A program made the position numbers and the translations under genes. The notes beneath the pieces are model-generated. The model saw nothing but the letters and a program-made list of their open reading frames with translations. It was not told the DNA's origin and did not search any database. A DNA stretch of 64,000 nucleotides from the NCBI GenBank assembly GCA_017305535.1, contig JAFKKN010000003.1, positions 480,842 through 544,841 of the forward strand, written 5' to 3'. This DNA is from Hyphomicrobiales bacterium (GTDB lineage: Bacteria; Pseudomonadota; Alphaproteobacteria; Rhizobiales; Xanthobacteraceae). Within the stretch, counting starts at the first letter, position 1. Every line of letters starts with the position of its first letter. Below are positions 37,502 to 47,241 of the stretch, in pieces.

Positions 37502-38029
37502 CTACGGGGTAGGTAATTTCCGCACGATCTCGTCGACGATGGTTTCAATGTCGGCGTCGATCGGAACGGTGACGACGTGTTCTTCGGCGGTGGGTACTTC
37601 GAGCGCCTCGAACTGGCTGGCGAGCAGCCCGGGCGGCATGAAGTGACCCTTGCGCTTCTGCAACCGTGAGGCGATCAGGTCTTCACTGCCATCGAGAAAC
37701 ACGATGCGGGTGTCGCGGCGTCCGTGGACGAGGATGTCGCGATAGGCGCGCTTCAATGCCGAGCATGCGATGATGACGTGGCTGTGCGCGGCGGCGACGC
37801 GCTCGATCTCGGTGGCTATTGCTTCCAGCCATGGCCGGCGATCCTGATCGTTGAGTGGGTGCCCTGCCTTCATCTTGGCGACGTTGGCCGGCGGGTGGAA
37901 GCTGTCGCCGTCCTCGAAGCGCCAGTCGAGCCGTTTGGCCAACGCTTCGCCGATGGTGCTCTTTCCGGAACCGGAAACCCCCATGACGATGAGGGCGCGG
38001 AGCCCGGGATCGATGTTTTCACGTATCAT
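37502..38029 (-). CDS. gntK: gluconokinase
   Basis: A 175-residue P-loop kinase converting gluconate to 6-phosphogluconate. Walker A VMGVSGSGKSTIGEAL lies near residue 18; the family motif LDWRFEDGDSFHPPANVAKM and the lid segment KGHFMPPGLLASQFEALE are clear. ATG 38029 overlaps the end of pgl by 11 bp and gives the normal length; the frame is open to 38110 inside pgl. It is the last gene of the operon tal-pgi, gnd, zwf, pgl, gntK. It lets gluconate enter the pathway at the substrate of Gnd. It ends 11 bp from the convergent GH15 stop. Confidence 0.93.
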   Translation of the reverse strand: MIRENIDPGLRALIVMGVSGSGKSTIGEALAKRLDWRFEDGDSFHPPANVAKMKAGHPLNDQDRRPWLEAIATEIERVAAAHSHVIIACSALKRAYRDILVHGRRDTRIVFLDGSEDLIASRLQKRKGHFMPPGLLASQFEALEVPTAEEHVVTVPIDADIETIVDEIVRKLPTP

Positions 38030-38759
38030 GCGATGATCCGGGCATGGCAGCGGCATCGACCAGCCAAACGGTGTCGCCAAGCGATCGGGCGCGGACGGCA
38101 GGGAGGTCATCGCTATTCAGGACTTGCGCCAAAATGGCGCGCTTGTCCGGACCGCTGACCTCGAACAGCATTTCGCGACACGATGCCAGCGTCGGCAATG
38201 TCATCGTCACGCGCGGCACCAGCGGTTCGACGCCCGCGTGAGCGACGCCGATGACCCATCGTTCGCGTTCGTCCAGTGCGGCATCGCCTGGAAACAGCGA
38301 CGCGGTGTGGCCATCCGGGCCGAGCCCCATCAGGACCAGATCGAACAGCGGTCGCGCGGGATCGAGACGGCCGCTGCCATAGAATGTCTGTAGGGCGATT
38401 TCATAACGACGCGCCGCATCGCGTGTCGTTCCGGCTTGCACTGGAATGGGATGGATGTTTTCCGGCGGCGCACACATATCGAGAAAGAGGCGTCGCGCCA
38501 TCGCCATGTTGTTGCGAAAATCCTCAGGTGGAACGAAGCGCTCGTCGCCCATGAACCAGTGAACGCGTCGCCATGGAATACGGTTTCGGTATGGTTCACT
38601 TGCCAGCAATCGATAAAGCCGCTCCGGGCTCGAGCCGCCGGTGAGGCACACCGCGGTTCGGTCGCTATTGGCTTCGAGACGCGCAATCAATCGTTCCGCT
38701 GCTGTCTGTGCTAGCGCGGTGGCGTCGGGCATCCGAATGATCTGGCGTTCGCTTTTCAT
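38019..38759 (-). CDS. pgl: 6-phosphogluconolactonase
   Basis: A 246-residue enzyme of the DevB/SOL type that hydrolyses 6-phosphogluconolactone made by Zwf. Motifs: AVCLTGGSSPERLYRLL, RVHWFMGDERFVPPEDFRNN, FDLVLMGLGPDGHTASLFPG, and the late VTMTLPTL. ATG 38759 lies 3 bp after the zwf stop, so it is coupled to zwf. It overlaps gntK by 11 bp. Confidence 0.95.
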   Translation of the reverse strand: MKSERQIIRMPDATALAQTAAERLIARLEANSDRTAVCLTGGSSPERLYRLLASEPYRNRIPWRRVHWFMGDERFVPPEDFRNNMAMARRLFLDMCAPPENIHPIPVQAGTTRDAARRYEIALQTFYGSGRLDPARPLFDLVLMGLGPDGHTASLFPGDAALDERERWVIGVAHAGVEPLVPRVTMTLPTLASCREMLFEVSGPDKRAILAQVLNSDDLPAVRARSLGDTVWLVDAAAMPGSSHDT

Positions 38760-38762
38760 AAT

Positions 38763-40280
38763 TCAGCAGGGTTTTCGCCAGTTGCGGCCATCACGGGCCA
38801 GAAGCGCTTCGCTGGCATCGGGTCCGTCGCTGCCGGCTTTGTAGAACGCGAGCCCTTTGTCTCCGGCCTTCTTCCACGCATCGAGGAACGGCTGCACAGC
38901 CTGCCAACCGGCTTCGACGCTGTCGGCGCGCTGGAACAGGATATTATCGCCGATCATGCAATCGTAGATCAGCGTCTCGTAACCTGTGCTCGGCGCGGCG
39001 TGGAAGTAGTCCTTATAGTGAAACTTCATCTCGACGCCATCAATGGCGATGGAAGGGCCGGGCACCTTGGTGTTGAATTGCAGGGTGATGCCCTCGACCG
39101 GTTCAATGCCGATCACCAGATAATTCTGTGACAGGCGATCCACTGGTGTATCGCGAAACATCGCGAATGGGGCCTCCTTGAACTTGATCGCGACCTCGGT
39201 GCGTTTGGCCCCGAGTGCCTTGCCAGTCCGTAGATAGAACGGTACGTCGGCCCATCGCCAGTTGTCGATGGTCAGCTTCAGCGCGGCATAGGTTTCTATG
39301 GTGCTGTTCGGCGCAACGTTTTCGGTTTTGCGATAATCTTCTATGTTTTGGTCGCCAACGTGGCCGGCGCGGTATTGTCCGCGCACGGAATTTTCCAATG
39401 CCTCGGTCTCGCTTTGAGTCTGAATCGCGGCCAGCACTTCCGCCTTGCAGGTACGCACGGTGTGAGCGTCGAAGCGTGCGGGCGGCTCCATTGCTACCAG
39501 CGACAGGAGTTGGAACAGGTGGTTCGGGACCATGTCGCGCAATGCGCCGGTGACATCGTAGAAGCTGCCGCGATGACCGACCGCGAGTTTCTCATCCACA
39601 GTGATTTGAATATGATCAATGTGATTGCGATTCCAGATCGGCTCGAACATGCCGTTGGCGAAGCGCAGCACCAGGATATTCTGCACCGTCTCCTTGCCGA
39701 GATAGTGATCGATCCGATAGAGCTGCCGCTCGCTGGCGACTTTGAGCAGTTCGTCGTTCAATGCCTTGGCCGAAGCCAGATCGGTGCCGAACGGCTTTTC
39801 GATGACCAATCTTCGCCAGTAACCATTGTCCTCGCGCAGCAGTCCGGCGCGGCCGAGCTGGCGGGCTATCGGCGCGAATGCGTTGGGCGGCGTCGCCAGA
39901 TAGAACAGCCGGTTTCCAGCCGTCGCACGGCTTTGTTCCGTACGTTCAAGTTGCTCGCGCATCCGGTCGAACGAGGCGGGGTCGGATGGATCGGCCTCAA
40001 TGGTGGTGAGGCAGCCGAGGAGTTGTCGAGCGACCTTATCCTGCACCGGGCGCGTCGCGAATTTGTGCAGGCCCTGCATCAGGCTCTCGCGCAATGCATC
40101 AGGGCTCATTTGTTTCCGCACCACGCCGGCAATGCAGAAATGGTTTGGCAATAAATCGGCTTCCGCGAGATTGTAGAGCGCCGGAATCACCAGCCGATGC
40201 GTGAGGTCCCCGGTAACGCCGAAGATGACGAAGCTGCACGGATCGGGGCGGGCTTGTTTGGCGATGCCGTTCGAACTCAT
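38763..40280 (-). CDS. zwf: glucose-6-phosphate 1-dehydrogenase
   Basis: A 505-residue NADP-type enzyme that opens the oxidative pentose phosphate pathway. Motifs: nucleotide fold [19 protein letters not shown] near residue 18, the active-site [21 protein letters not shown] near 200, and [11 protein letters not shown] with the conserved Lys. ATG 40280 overlaps the gnd stop (ATGA). The length matches bacterial Zwf. The product flows to Pgl, encoded next. Confidence 0.96.
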   Translation of the reverse strand: MSSNGIAKQARPDPCSFVIFGVTGDLTHRLVIPALYNLAEADLLPNHFCIAGVVRKQMSPDALRESLMQGLHKFATRPVQDKVARQLLGCLTTIEADPSDPASFDRMREQLERTEQSRATAGNRLFYLATPPNAFAPIARQLGRAGLLREDNGYWRRLVIEKPFGTDLASAKALNDELLKVASERQLYRIDHYLGKETVQNILVLRFANGMFEPIWNRNHIDHIQITVDEKLAVGHRGSFYDVTGALRDMVPNHLFQLLSLVAMEPPARFDAHTVRTCKAEVLAAIQTQSETEALENSVRGQYRAGHVGDQNIEDYRKTENVAPNSTIETYAALKLTIDNWRWADVPFYLRTGKALGAKRTEVAIKFKEAPFAMFRDTPVDRLSQNYLVIGIEPVEGITLQFNTKVPGPSIAIDGVEMKFHYKDYFHAAPSTGYETLIYDCMIGDNILFQRADSVEAGWQAVQPFLDAWKKAGDKGLAFYKAGSDGPDASEALLARDGRNWRKPC

Positions 40281-41260
40281 GGCTTCGGTGGCTCCTTGTG
40301 GCCGCCGAAGCCCGCGCGCATGGCGGAGAGGATTTTTTCCGCGAAAGTATGGTCACGCCGCGAGCGGAAGCGAGTATAGAGCGCGGCCGTGAGAACTTCG
40401 GCGGGTACGGCTTCGTCGATGGCGGCATTCACGGTCCAGCGTCCTTCGCCGGAGTCTTCGACAAAGCCGGAATAGTTCTCAAGCGTCGGCTGTTTCGCCA
40501 GCGCCGACGCGGTGAGATCGAGTAGCCACGATGGAATGACGCTGCCGCGCCGCCAGACCTCGGCGATATCGGCGATATCGAGATCGAACCGGTGGTCGGC
40601 TGGCAATGCATCGCTATTGGCGTTCTTGAGAATGTCGAAGCCTTCGGCGTAAGCCTGCATCAGACCATACTCGATGCCGTTATGGATCATCTTGACGAAA
40701 TGACCGGAGCCGACTGGTCCCGCATGGATATAGCCTTGCTCGACGCGGGGATCGCGTTTCTCGCGTCCGGGTGTTGGCGGAATATCGCCGCGCCCCGGCG
40801 CCAGAGCCTTGAAGATCGGATCGAGCCGCGTCACGACATCCTTGTCACCACCGATCATCATGCAATAGCCGCGCTCAAGTCCCCACACGCCGCCGCTGGT
40901 GCCGACATCGAGGTAGTGGATGCCGCGCGCGGCGAGCGTCTTGCCGCGGCGGATATCATCCTGCCAGAATGTATTGCCGCCATCGATGACGACGTCACCC
41001 TTCGACAGCAGTGTGCCGAGCGTCTCAATGGCGGTTTCGGTGATCGGTCCGGACGGCAGCATCACCCACACCGTGCGCGGCGCGTCGAGCTTGGCGACGA
41101 GGTCTTCAAGCGAGGCCACGCCGGTTGAGCCGTCTTTGGCGAGGGCGGCGACCGCCTCCGCGCTTTTGTCGTAAACCACCGTCTGGTGCCCGCCGTACTT
41201 CATCACGCGGCGGGCGATGTTGGCGCCCATCCGCCCCAGACCGACGACGGCAAGCTGCAT
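40277..41260 (-). CDS. gnd: 6-phosphogluconate dehydrogenase, decarboxylating (short form)
   Basis: A 327-residue enzyme that converts 6-phosphogluconate to ribulose-5-phosphate and CO2. Motifs: [18 protein letters not shown], the substrate segment [14 protein letters not shown] and [18 protein letters not shown], and the catalytic [21 protein letters not shown]. It belongs to the short (about 300-330) GndA/YqeC class, which lacks much of the C-terminal domain of the 470-residue enzyme; several short-form enzymes prefer NAD (family knowledge, not shown here). It lies 12 bp after tal-pgi and overlaps zwf by 4 bp. Confidence 0.94.
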   Translation of the reverse strand: MQLAVVGLGRMGANIARRVMKYGGHQTVVYDKSAEAVAALAKDGSTGVASLEDLVAKLDAPRTVWVMLPSGPITETAIETLGTLLSKGDVVIDGGNTFWQDDIRRGKTLAARGIHYLDVGTSGGVWGLERGYCMMIGGDKDVVTRLDPIFKALAPGRGDIPPTPGREKRDPRVEQGYIHAGPVGSGHFVKMIHNGIEYGLMQAYAEGFDILKNANSDALPADHRFDLDIADIAEVWRRGSVIPSWLLDLTASALAKQPTLENYSGFVEDSGEGRWTVNAAIDEAVPAEVLTAALYTRFRSRRDHTFAEKILSAMRAGFGGHKEPPKP

Positions 41261-41272
41261 GGTTTTCGTCCT

Positions 41273-44125
41273 TTAGTTCAACGCGGCGGAGATCGCGGCT
41301 TTCAGTTTCTCGAGTCCGGATTTGAGATCGCCCTTGAGATGAATCCGCAACGCGCGACGGCCGCGTTCGGTCAGTACATCGAAGTCGCCGCGGGCCTGCG
41401 CCGCCTTGATCACGCCGAAGCTCGCGGCCTGCTGCGGGATTGGCAGATCCTTGGCGTCGTCAGCAGTGATCTGCACGAACACGCCGCTATCCGGGCCGCC
41501 CTTATAGGCCTGCCCGGTGGAATGCAGGAAACGCGGGCCGAATTCGGCGCAGGTCGCGACGTGGCGGCGGTTGCGGATCGCCATTCGCATCGCTTGCAGC
41601 GTGTCGATATGCGCCGGGTCGTGATCGATATAGGCGAGGAGTGCGACGTAGTCGTTGGGCTGGCTGCGGGCGAGGTGGGCCTTCAGCCAGGAGCCGAGAT
41701 TACCGTCCGCACCGGCCTTGCGCAGGGCCGCGTCGTTGGCGCCATCGGTATAGATGGCAACGCCATCAATGGCAGCCACCGGCTTTTCGTCCGGTAATTT
41801 CCCAGTTTTCTCGAACGCCGCCGTGAGTTCGCGAGTCTTGATCTTGGCGGCCTCGACGTCTGGCTGGTCGAACGGGTTGATGCCGAGCACCGCGCCGGCA
41901 ACCGCTGTCGCGATCTCGAAGCGGAAGAATTCCTGTCCGATATGTTCGATCGACGACAGCACGATGCGGACCACCGGATGGCCGGCGTTCTCCAATGCTG
42001 TGAGTTTTGCCTCATGCGCGGAATTGCTTTCGCCTTCGGTGCGCATGTCGATGAAGATGCGATCATGGCCATAGACTGCCGGATCGCCCAGCGTTTCGCC
42101 GTCGATGGGGATCAAACCCTTGCCGTTTTTGCCGGTGGATTCGGCGATGAGTTGCTCCGCCCACGCGCCGAAATCCGCGATCTTGGCAGACGCCAGTATC
42201 GTGACCTTGTCGCGACCTTCGCGTCCAGCGCAACCAAGCGCGAGACCTAGCTGCACGCCGGGATTTTCCTGCGGCGGCACATCGGGGCCGCAGGAGCGGA
42301 CCATCGCCTGCGCGAGATCCAGCAGACGCGCGATGTCGAGGCCGGCAGCAGCCGCTGGCACGAGGCCGAACGGCGACAGCACCGAATAGCGGCCACCGAT
42401 CGCAGGATCGCCGAAGAAGGTACGGGCGAAGCCTTGTTGTTTCGCGACCTTCTCCAGCGATGAACCGGGATCGGTGACGGCGACGAAATGATTGCCGGCC
42501 TTGCCCTTGCCGACGCTCGCTTCGACGCGGCCGTAAAAGTAATCCTTCAACGCGTTCGGCTCGGTGGTGCCGCCGGATTTACTGGAGACGATGAACAGCG
42601 TCTTGCTGAGATCGACGACGGCTTCCATTCGCGCCACCTGAGCCGGATCGGTGGAATCCAGTACATGCAGTTTCGGAAAGCCTTTTGCTTGCGGGTAGGT
42701 TTTCGCCAGCACTTCCGGCCCAAGGCTTGAACCGCCCATGCCGAGCACCACGGCGTGCGTGAAACCCTGTTGCTTCACCCAGCTAGCGAAGTCGGTGTAA
42801 TCGGCCAGCTTCTTCTGTTCGGCGTCGACACTATGGAGCCAGCCCAGCCACTTGCCTTCGTCGTTGCCGGTCCAGACCGACGCATCACGTTGCCAGAGCC
42901 GGCGGATGGTGCCAGCCGCGCGCCACTCTTCGGTATCGGTGCTCACCATCTTCGCCAGCTTGTCGCCCAGCGTTAGCGTCTGCGGATCGATTGTCTGGCC
43001 GAGCAACGTCGCACGCTTGTGCGCGACCGCGCCGAGCAGCTTGTCGAAGGCGTCGGCAAATAATTGCACGCCTTCCTCCACCAGCTTCTTCGTCGCCGCA
43101 TCGAGTGAGATGCCGGTCTTGGCGAGATCGGCCAACACGCGCTCGGCAGCGGGAATATCCTCCTCGAGGCTGTCACGCAGCTTGCCGTGATCGCGGAAAG
43201 CATCGAGGGTCGCGGGCGGCACCGTGTTGACGGTATCCGGCCCGATCAGTTCCTCGACATAGAGCACGTCGCTGTAGGCCTTGTTCTTGGTGCCGGTCGA
43301 GGCCCAGAGCAGCCGCTGTGGTTTGGCGCCCTTGGCCGCCAGCTTTTGCCAGCGAGCGTCGGTGAACGCCTTCTTGTAATGCTGATAGGCCATCTTGGCG
43401 TTGGCGATGGCGACCTTGCCTTGCAGCGCCTTGAGCCGGGCCTTTTCCGCCGGATCGTTGGCCTTGGCGATGGCGTCGTCGAGTTGCTTGTCGACCGCGC
43501 TGTCGATGCGGCTGACGAAGAAGCTGGCGACGCTGGCGACGTGGGACGGATTGCCGCCTTTGCTCACATACTCTTCCAAGCCGGCAAGGTAGGCTTCCGC
43601 AACCTCCTGATAGACCTTCTGCGAGAACAGCAGCGTGATGTTGACGCTGATGCCCTGCGCGGTCAGGTGCCGAATGGCGGGAAGACCTTCCGGCGTCGCC
43701 GGTACCTTGATCATCAGGTTGGGCCGCTTGACCTCGGCCCAGAGCCGTTCGGCCTCGGCGATGGTGCCTTCCGTGTCGTTGGCGAGATAGGGCGAGACTT
43801 CGAGACTGACGTAGCCGTCCGCGCCCTTGAGGCTGTCATAAACCGGCTGCAGCACGTCGGCGGCGTTCTGGATGTCCTCGACGGCCACCGCCTCGAACAG
43901 GGCCGTGACCGGACGGTCAGCCTGCTTCAGCGCCTTGGCGATGGCACTGTCGTATTCGTCGGAGGAGCCGATGGCCTTCTCGAAGATCGCCGGATTTGAG
44001 GTGACGCCGCGCACGCCGTCGTCGTCGATCAGCTTCTTGAGGTCACCTTTGGCAATGAATCCGCGGGCGAGGAAGTCGAGCCATACGGCCTGGCCGTGCT
44101 TTTGCAGTGCTTTGACGGGATTCAT
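41273..44125 (-). CDS. tal-pgi: transaldolase-glucose-6-phosphate isomerase fusion
   Basis: A 950-residue bifunctional protein. Residues about 1-370 are transaldolase (QAVWLDFLARGFIAKGDLKK; GVTSNPAIFEKAIG; Schiff-base Lys in RPNLMIKVPATPEG; RLLWASTGTKN). Residues about 390-950 are glucose-6-phosphate isomerase (AVVLGMGGSSLGPEVLA; FIVSSKSGGTTEPN; TDPGSSLEKVAKQ; RYSVLSPFGLVPAA). ATG 44125 is chosen because it starts at the family N-terminus NPVKALQKHGQ; the frame is open to 44311 with no site. It is the first gene of the pentose phosphate operon and joins its non-oxidative branch to fructose-6-phosphate recycling. The fusion is known in several alphaproteobacteria, cyanobacteria and actinobacteria. 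Confidence 0.95.
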   Translation of the reverse strand: MNPVKALQKHGQAVWLDFLARGFIAKGDLKKLIDDDGVRGVTSNPAIFEKAIGSSDEYDSAIAKALKQADRPVTALFEAVAVEDIQNAADVLQPVYDSLKGADGYVSLEVSPYLANDTEGTIAEAERLWAEVKRPNLMIKVPATPEGLPAIRHLTAQGISVNITLLFSQKVYQEVAEAYLAGLEEYVSKGGNPSHVASVASFFVSRIDSAVDKQLDDAIAKANDPAEKARLKALQGKVAIANAKMAYQHYKKAFTDARWQKLAAKGAKPQRLLWASTGTKNKAYSDVLYVEELIGPDTVNTVPPATLDAFRDHGKLRDSLEEDIPAAERVLADLAKTGISLDAATKKLVEEGVQLFADAFDKLLGAVAHKRATLLGQTIDPQTLTLGDKLAKMVSTDTEEWRAAGTIRRLWQRDASVWTGNDEGKWLGWLHSVDAEQKKLADYTDFASWVKQQGFTHAVVLGMGGSSLGPEVLAKTYPQAKGFPKLHVLDSTDPAQVARMEAVVDLSKTLFIVSSKSGGTTEPNALKDYFYGRVEASVGKGKAGNHFVAVTDPGSSLEKVAKQQGFARTFFGDPAIGGRYSVLSPFGLVPAAAAGLDIARLLDLAQAMVRSCGPDVPPQENPGVQLGLALGCAGREGRDKVTILASAKIADFGAWAEQLIAESTGKNGKGLIPIDGETLGDPAVYGHDRIFIDMRTEGESNSAHEAKLTALENAGHPVVRIVLSSIEHIGQEFFRFEIATAVAGAVLGINPFDQPDVEAAKIKTRELTAAFEKTGKLPDEKPVAAIDGVAIYTDGANDAALRKAGADGNLGSWLKAHLARSQPNDYVALLAYIDHDPAHIDTLQAMRMAIRNRRHVATCAEFGPRFLHSTGQAYKGGPDSGVFVQITADDAKDLPIPQQAASFGVIKAAQARGDFDVLTERGRRALRIHLKGDLKSGLEKLKAAISAALN

Positions 44126-44353
44126 GATGCCTTGTTCGCTGTGAGGAGGAGGGCAGGTTCCATCATGTGTTCTGCCCTGCGGCCGAATTTTGTCAACCGA
44201 TCCGAAGAGGGAGCAACCGGTCGGAGGCATCTGGGGATGCCGGATGGGCGTCCGGTTGCGGTGCGGATGGCCGGAGTTGACGCATGGCGCGGCAAAGGGT
44301 TCCCTGGCCATGCCAGGGACGCGGTCGCAATTTCGTGAGGCGGGGAGGCCGGG
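44126..44353 (-). promoter_or_regulatory. upstream region of the tal-pgi operon
   Basis: This 228-bp gap follows korB and precedes tal-pgi on the minus strand, so it should hold the promoter of the pentose phosphate operon. An inverted repeat agggcag (44150-44156) / ctgccct (44172-44178) with a 15-nt spacer lies 25 bp before the ATG. No clear -35/-10 pair was recognised. Confidence 0.35.
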
Positions 44354-45409
44354 TTAACGCAGCCCGGCGTTGATCTTGTCCAGAGCCTTCGAACCCGGAC
44401 ACAGCTCGGGTTCGTTGAGCTGGTTCAGCGGCATCGCCACCGTATTGAAGTGGCGGTGCAGGTCGTCGGCCTCGCCGTCGACATAAAGCAGCCCTGTGAC
44501 GATCCGGCCCCTGGCGGCTTCCTGTTGCAGGAAGTTCATTGCAGCCAGCCGGTCGGAGGGATCATAGTCGTCGTTGAGCTTGCGCAGCGTCAGCACCGAG
44601 CCGTCGTGCTGGGTGACCTCGACCACTTTACCGGGCTCGTAATCCACCGTGATGGCATCGCGGCCGATCATGATGTCGAGCGCATTCACCGCCTCGTTAT
44701 GGGCGCGGACGTAATCGAGGCTCTTGGTCGAGCCGGGATGATTGTTGAAGGCGATACACGGCGAGATCACGTCGATGAAAGCCGCGCCGCGATGCGCGAT
44801 CGCGGCCTTGATGATCGGCACCAGTTGCGTCTTGTCACCGGAGAACGAGCGCGCCACAAAGGTTGCGCCGAGTTGCAGTGCCATCGCTACCAGATCGATG
44901 GCGTTGTCGGTGTTGACCGCTCCCTTCTTCGATTTCGAACCGCGATCGGCAGTGGCGGAGAATTGCCCCTTGGTCAGACCGTAGACGCCGTTGTTCTCGA
45001 CAATATAGGTCATGTTGACGCCGCGCCGCAGCGCGTGCGCGAACTGGCCGAAGCCGATCGAGGCGGAATCGCCGTCGCCGGAGATGCCGAGATAGATCAG
45101 ATCGCGGTTGGCGAGGTTGGCACCGGTCAGCACCGAGGGCATGCGTCCATGCACCGAGTTGAAACCGTGCGATGCGCCGAGAAAATAAGTCGGCGTTTTC
45201 GACGAGCAGCCGATGCCGGAGATCTTCGCCACGCGATGCGGCTCGATCGCCAACTCAAATGATGCCTCGATGATCGCCGCCGAAATCGAGTCGTGACCGC
45301 AGCCGGCGCACAGCGTCGACGTCGCCGCCTCATAGTCGCGCCGCGTGTAGCCGAGTGCGTTTTTCGGCAGCGAGGGGTGATGGAATTTCGGCTTGGTCAG
45401 ATAGGTCAT
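44354..45409 (-). CDS. korB: 2-oxoglutarate:ferredoxin oxidoreductase, beta subunit
   Basis: A 351-residue thiamine-diphosphate subunit. Motifs: the cluster/TPP entry TLCAGCGHDSISAA, ISGIGCSSKTPTYF, the TPP motif LGISGDGDSASIGFGQF followed by YIVENNGVYGLTKGQ. It cleaves 2-oxoglutarate (or another 2-oxo acid) with CoA, giving the acyl-CoA, CO2 and reduced ferredoxin. ATG 45409 overlaps the korA stop (ATGA). Substrate choice within this superfamily is inferred from resemblance to KorB, not proved. Confidence 0.9.
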   Translation of the reverse strand: MTYLTKPKFHHPSLPKNALGYTRRDYEAATSTLCAGCGHDSISAAIIEASFELAIEPHRVAKISGIGCSSKTPTYFLGASHGFNSVHGRMPSVLTGANLANRDLIYLGISGDGDSASIGFGQFAHALRRGVNMTYIVENNGVYGLTKGQFSATADRGSKSKKGAVNTDNAIDLVAMALQLGATFVARSFSGDKTQLVPIIKAAIAHRGAAFIDVISPCIAFNNHPGSTKSLDYVRAHNEAVNALDIMIGRDAITVDYEPGKVVEVTQHDGSVLTLRKLNDDYDPSDRLAAMNFLQQEAARGRIVTGLLYVDGEADDLHRHFNTVAMPLNQLNEPELCPGSKALDKINAGLR

Positions 45410-47241
45410 GACATCGCCTTTCGCAACGGCGTGACTTTCAAGGCGTCGAGTCGATCACCGATCGCGGCGGAAATGAAGCGGGCGGTGATCGAGGTGCCGT
45501 CGTAATGCAGGATCGGCACCAGTCGCACCGGATCGATATCGAGTTCGTTGACGATCAGCGAACGGAGTTGCGCGTCGCGGTTCTGCTCGACGACGAAGAC
45601 GAAGTCGTGATCCGCGATGAAGCTCGCGACGTCCTGATGGAACGGGAAGGCCCGCACCCGCATCAGGTCCAGCGTGTGGCCGCGCGCGGTGAGGATTTCG
45701 GCCGCTTCATGCATCGCCGGCGCGGTCGAGCCGTAATAGATCACGCCGAAACGCGTCGGCTTGCCGGCATCATGTCGCAGCGGACGCGGCAGGATGCCCT
45801 TGGCGGTTTCGTGCTTGCGCAACAGCCGCTGCATTCCCTCGACATAATCCACACCTTCCTCGGAATATTTGGCGCGGGCGTCGTGTGAGGTGCCGCGTGT
45901 GAAATAGCCACCCTTGGTGGGGTGCGTGCCGGGGTAGGTGCGGAACGGAATGGCGTCGCCGTCAACGTCGGTGTAGCGGCCGAAATCCTTGCCGGCCTCG
46001 AGGTCCGCGGCGGTCATCACCTTGCCGCGATCATAGAGGCGGGCGTCGTCCCATTGCAGCGGGCGGCTCAGCCGATGGTTCATGCCGATATCGAGATCGA
46101 GCAGCACGAACACCGGCGTTTGCAGTCGGTCGGCATAGTCGAACGCACCGGCGGTGAATTCGAACGCCTCGGCGGCATCTTCCGGCATCAGCAGGATATG
46201 CTTGGTATCGCCGTGCGACGCGTAAGCGCAGTTGATCAGGTCGCATTGCTGAGTACGCGTTGGCATTCCGGTCGAGGGACCAGCACGCTGCACGTCGATG
46301 ATGACCGACGGAATTTCCGCGAAATAAGCGAAGCCGAACAATTCTTGCATCAGCGAGATGCCAGGTCCGGAGGTGGCAGTGAAAGCGCGCGCGCCGTTCC
46401 ATGCCGCGCCGACCACCATGCCGATGGAGGCGATTTCGTCTTCAGCCTGGACGATGGCGTACCGCGCTTCGCCGGTCGCGGGATCGTGGCGATACTTGCC
46501 GCAGAACTTGGTGAAATTCTCCGCCACCGACGAGGACGGCGTGATCGGATACCAGGCGCACACCGTTGCGCCGCCATAGACCGCGCCGAGCGCGGCGGCG
46601 GCATTGCCTTCGATCAGGATGCGGTCGCCGACCTTGTCGGAACGCTTCAGCTTGAGCCCGATCGGGCACTTGAAGTTGGCTTCGGCGTAGGCGCGGCCGA
46701 GATGCAGCGCGTGGATGTTGGGCTGGATCAGCTTTTCCTTGCTGCGATACTGCTCGCCGACCAGCTTCTCCAGCTCGGTGATGTCCATATCGAGCAGCGC
46801 CGACAGCGCGCCTATGCAGATGATGTTTTTGAACAGTTGGCGCTGGCGCGGATCCGAGTATTCCTTGTTGCAGATTGCGGTCAGCGGAATGCCGATCAGA
46901 TTGATGTCGGTGCGTGGTTTGCCGGGCGGCATCGCGCGCGTCGAATCGTAGACCAGATAACCGTCCGGTTCGATCGAGGCGACATCGGCGTTGTAGGTCT
47001 GCGGATTCATCGCCACCATGATGTCGGTGCCGCCGCGCGCGCCGAGATGGTTCGCTTCGGTGACGCGAACTTCGTACCAGGTCGGCAGGCCCTGAATGTT
47101 CGAGGGGAAGACGTTGCGCGGTGACATCGGAATGCCCATCCGCATGATGGCGCGGGCGAACATCTCGTTGGCGCTTGCGGAGCCCGAGCCATTGACGTTG
47201 GCAAAACGGATGACGAAATCGTTGACAGCGGTTAGCGGCAT
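45406..47241 (-). CDS. korA: 2-oxoglutarate:ferredoxin oxidoreductase, alpha subunit (with gamma domain)
   Basis: A 611-residue subunit. The N-terminal 190 residues are the gamma domain (VIRFANVNGSGSASANEMFA; LGARGGTDIMVAMN). The rest is the alpha domain (ACAWYPITPSSSVAENFTKF; RAFTATSGPGISLMQELFGF; IDVQRAGPSTGMPTRTQQ). The fused gamma-alpha layout with a separate korB is the two-subunit Kor type. ATG 47241 overlaps the upstream flavoprotein gene by 10 bp; the frame is open to 47304 inside that gene. Electrons would go to a ferredoxin or to the ferredoxin domain of the neighbouring protein. Confidence 0.92.
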   Translation of the reverse strand: MPLTAVNDFVIRFANVNGSGSASANEMFARAIMRMGIPMSPRNVFPSNIQGLPTWYEVRVTEANHLGARGGTDIMVAMNPQTYNADVASIEPDGYLVYDSTRAMPPGKPRTDINLIGIPLTAICNKEYSDPRQRQLFKNIICIGALSALLDMDITELEKLVGEQYRSKEKLIQPNIHALHLGRAYAEANFKCPIGLKLKRSDKVGDRILIEGNAAAALGAVYGGATVCAWYPITPSSSVAENFTKFCGKYRHDPATGEARYAIVQAEDEIASIGMVVGAAWNGARAFTATSGPGISLMQELFGFAYFAEIPSVIIDVQRAGPSTGMPTRTQQCDLINCAYASHGDTKHILLMPEDAAEAFEFTAGAFDYADRLQTPVFVLLDLDIGMNHRLSRPLQWDDARLYDRGKVMTAADLEAGKDFGRYTDVDGDAIPFRTYPGTHPTKGGYFTRGTSHDARAKYSEEGVDYVEGMQRLLRKHETAKGILPRPLRHDAGKPTRFGVIYYGSTAPAMHEAAEILTARGHTLDLMRVRAFPFHQDVASFIADHDFVFVVEQNRDAQLRSLIVNELDIDPVRLVPILHYDGTSITARFISAAIGDRLDALKVTPLRKAMS

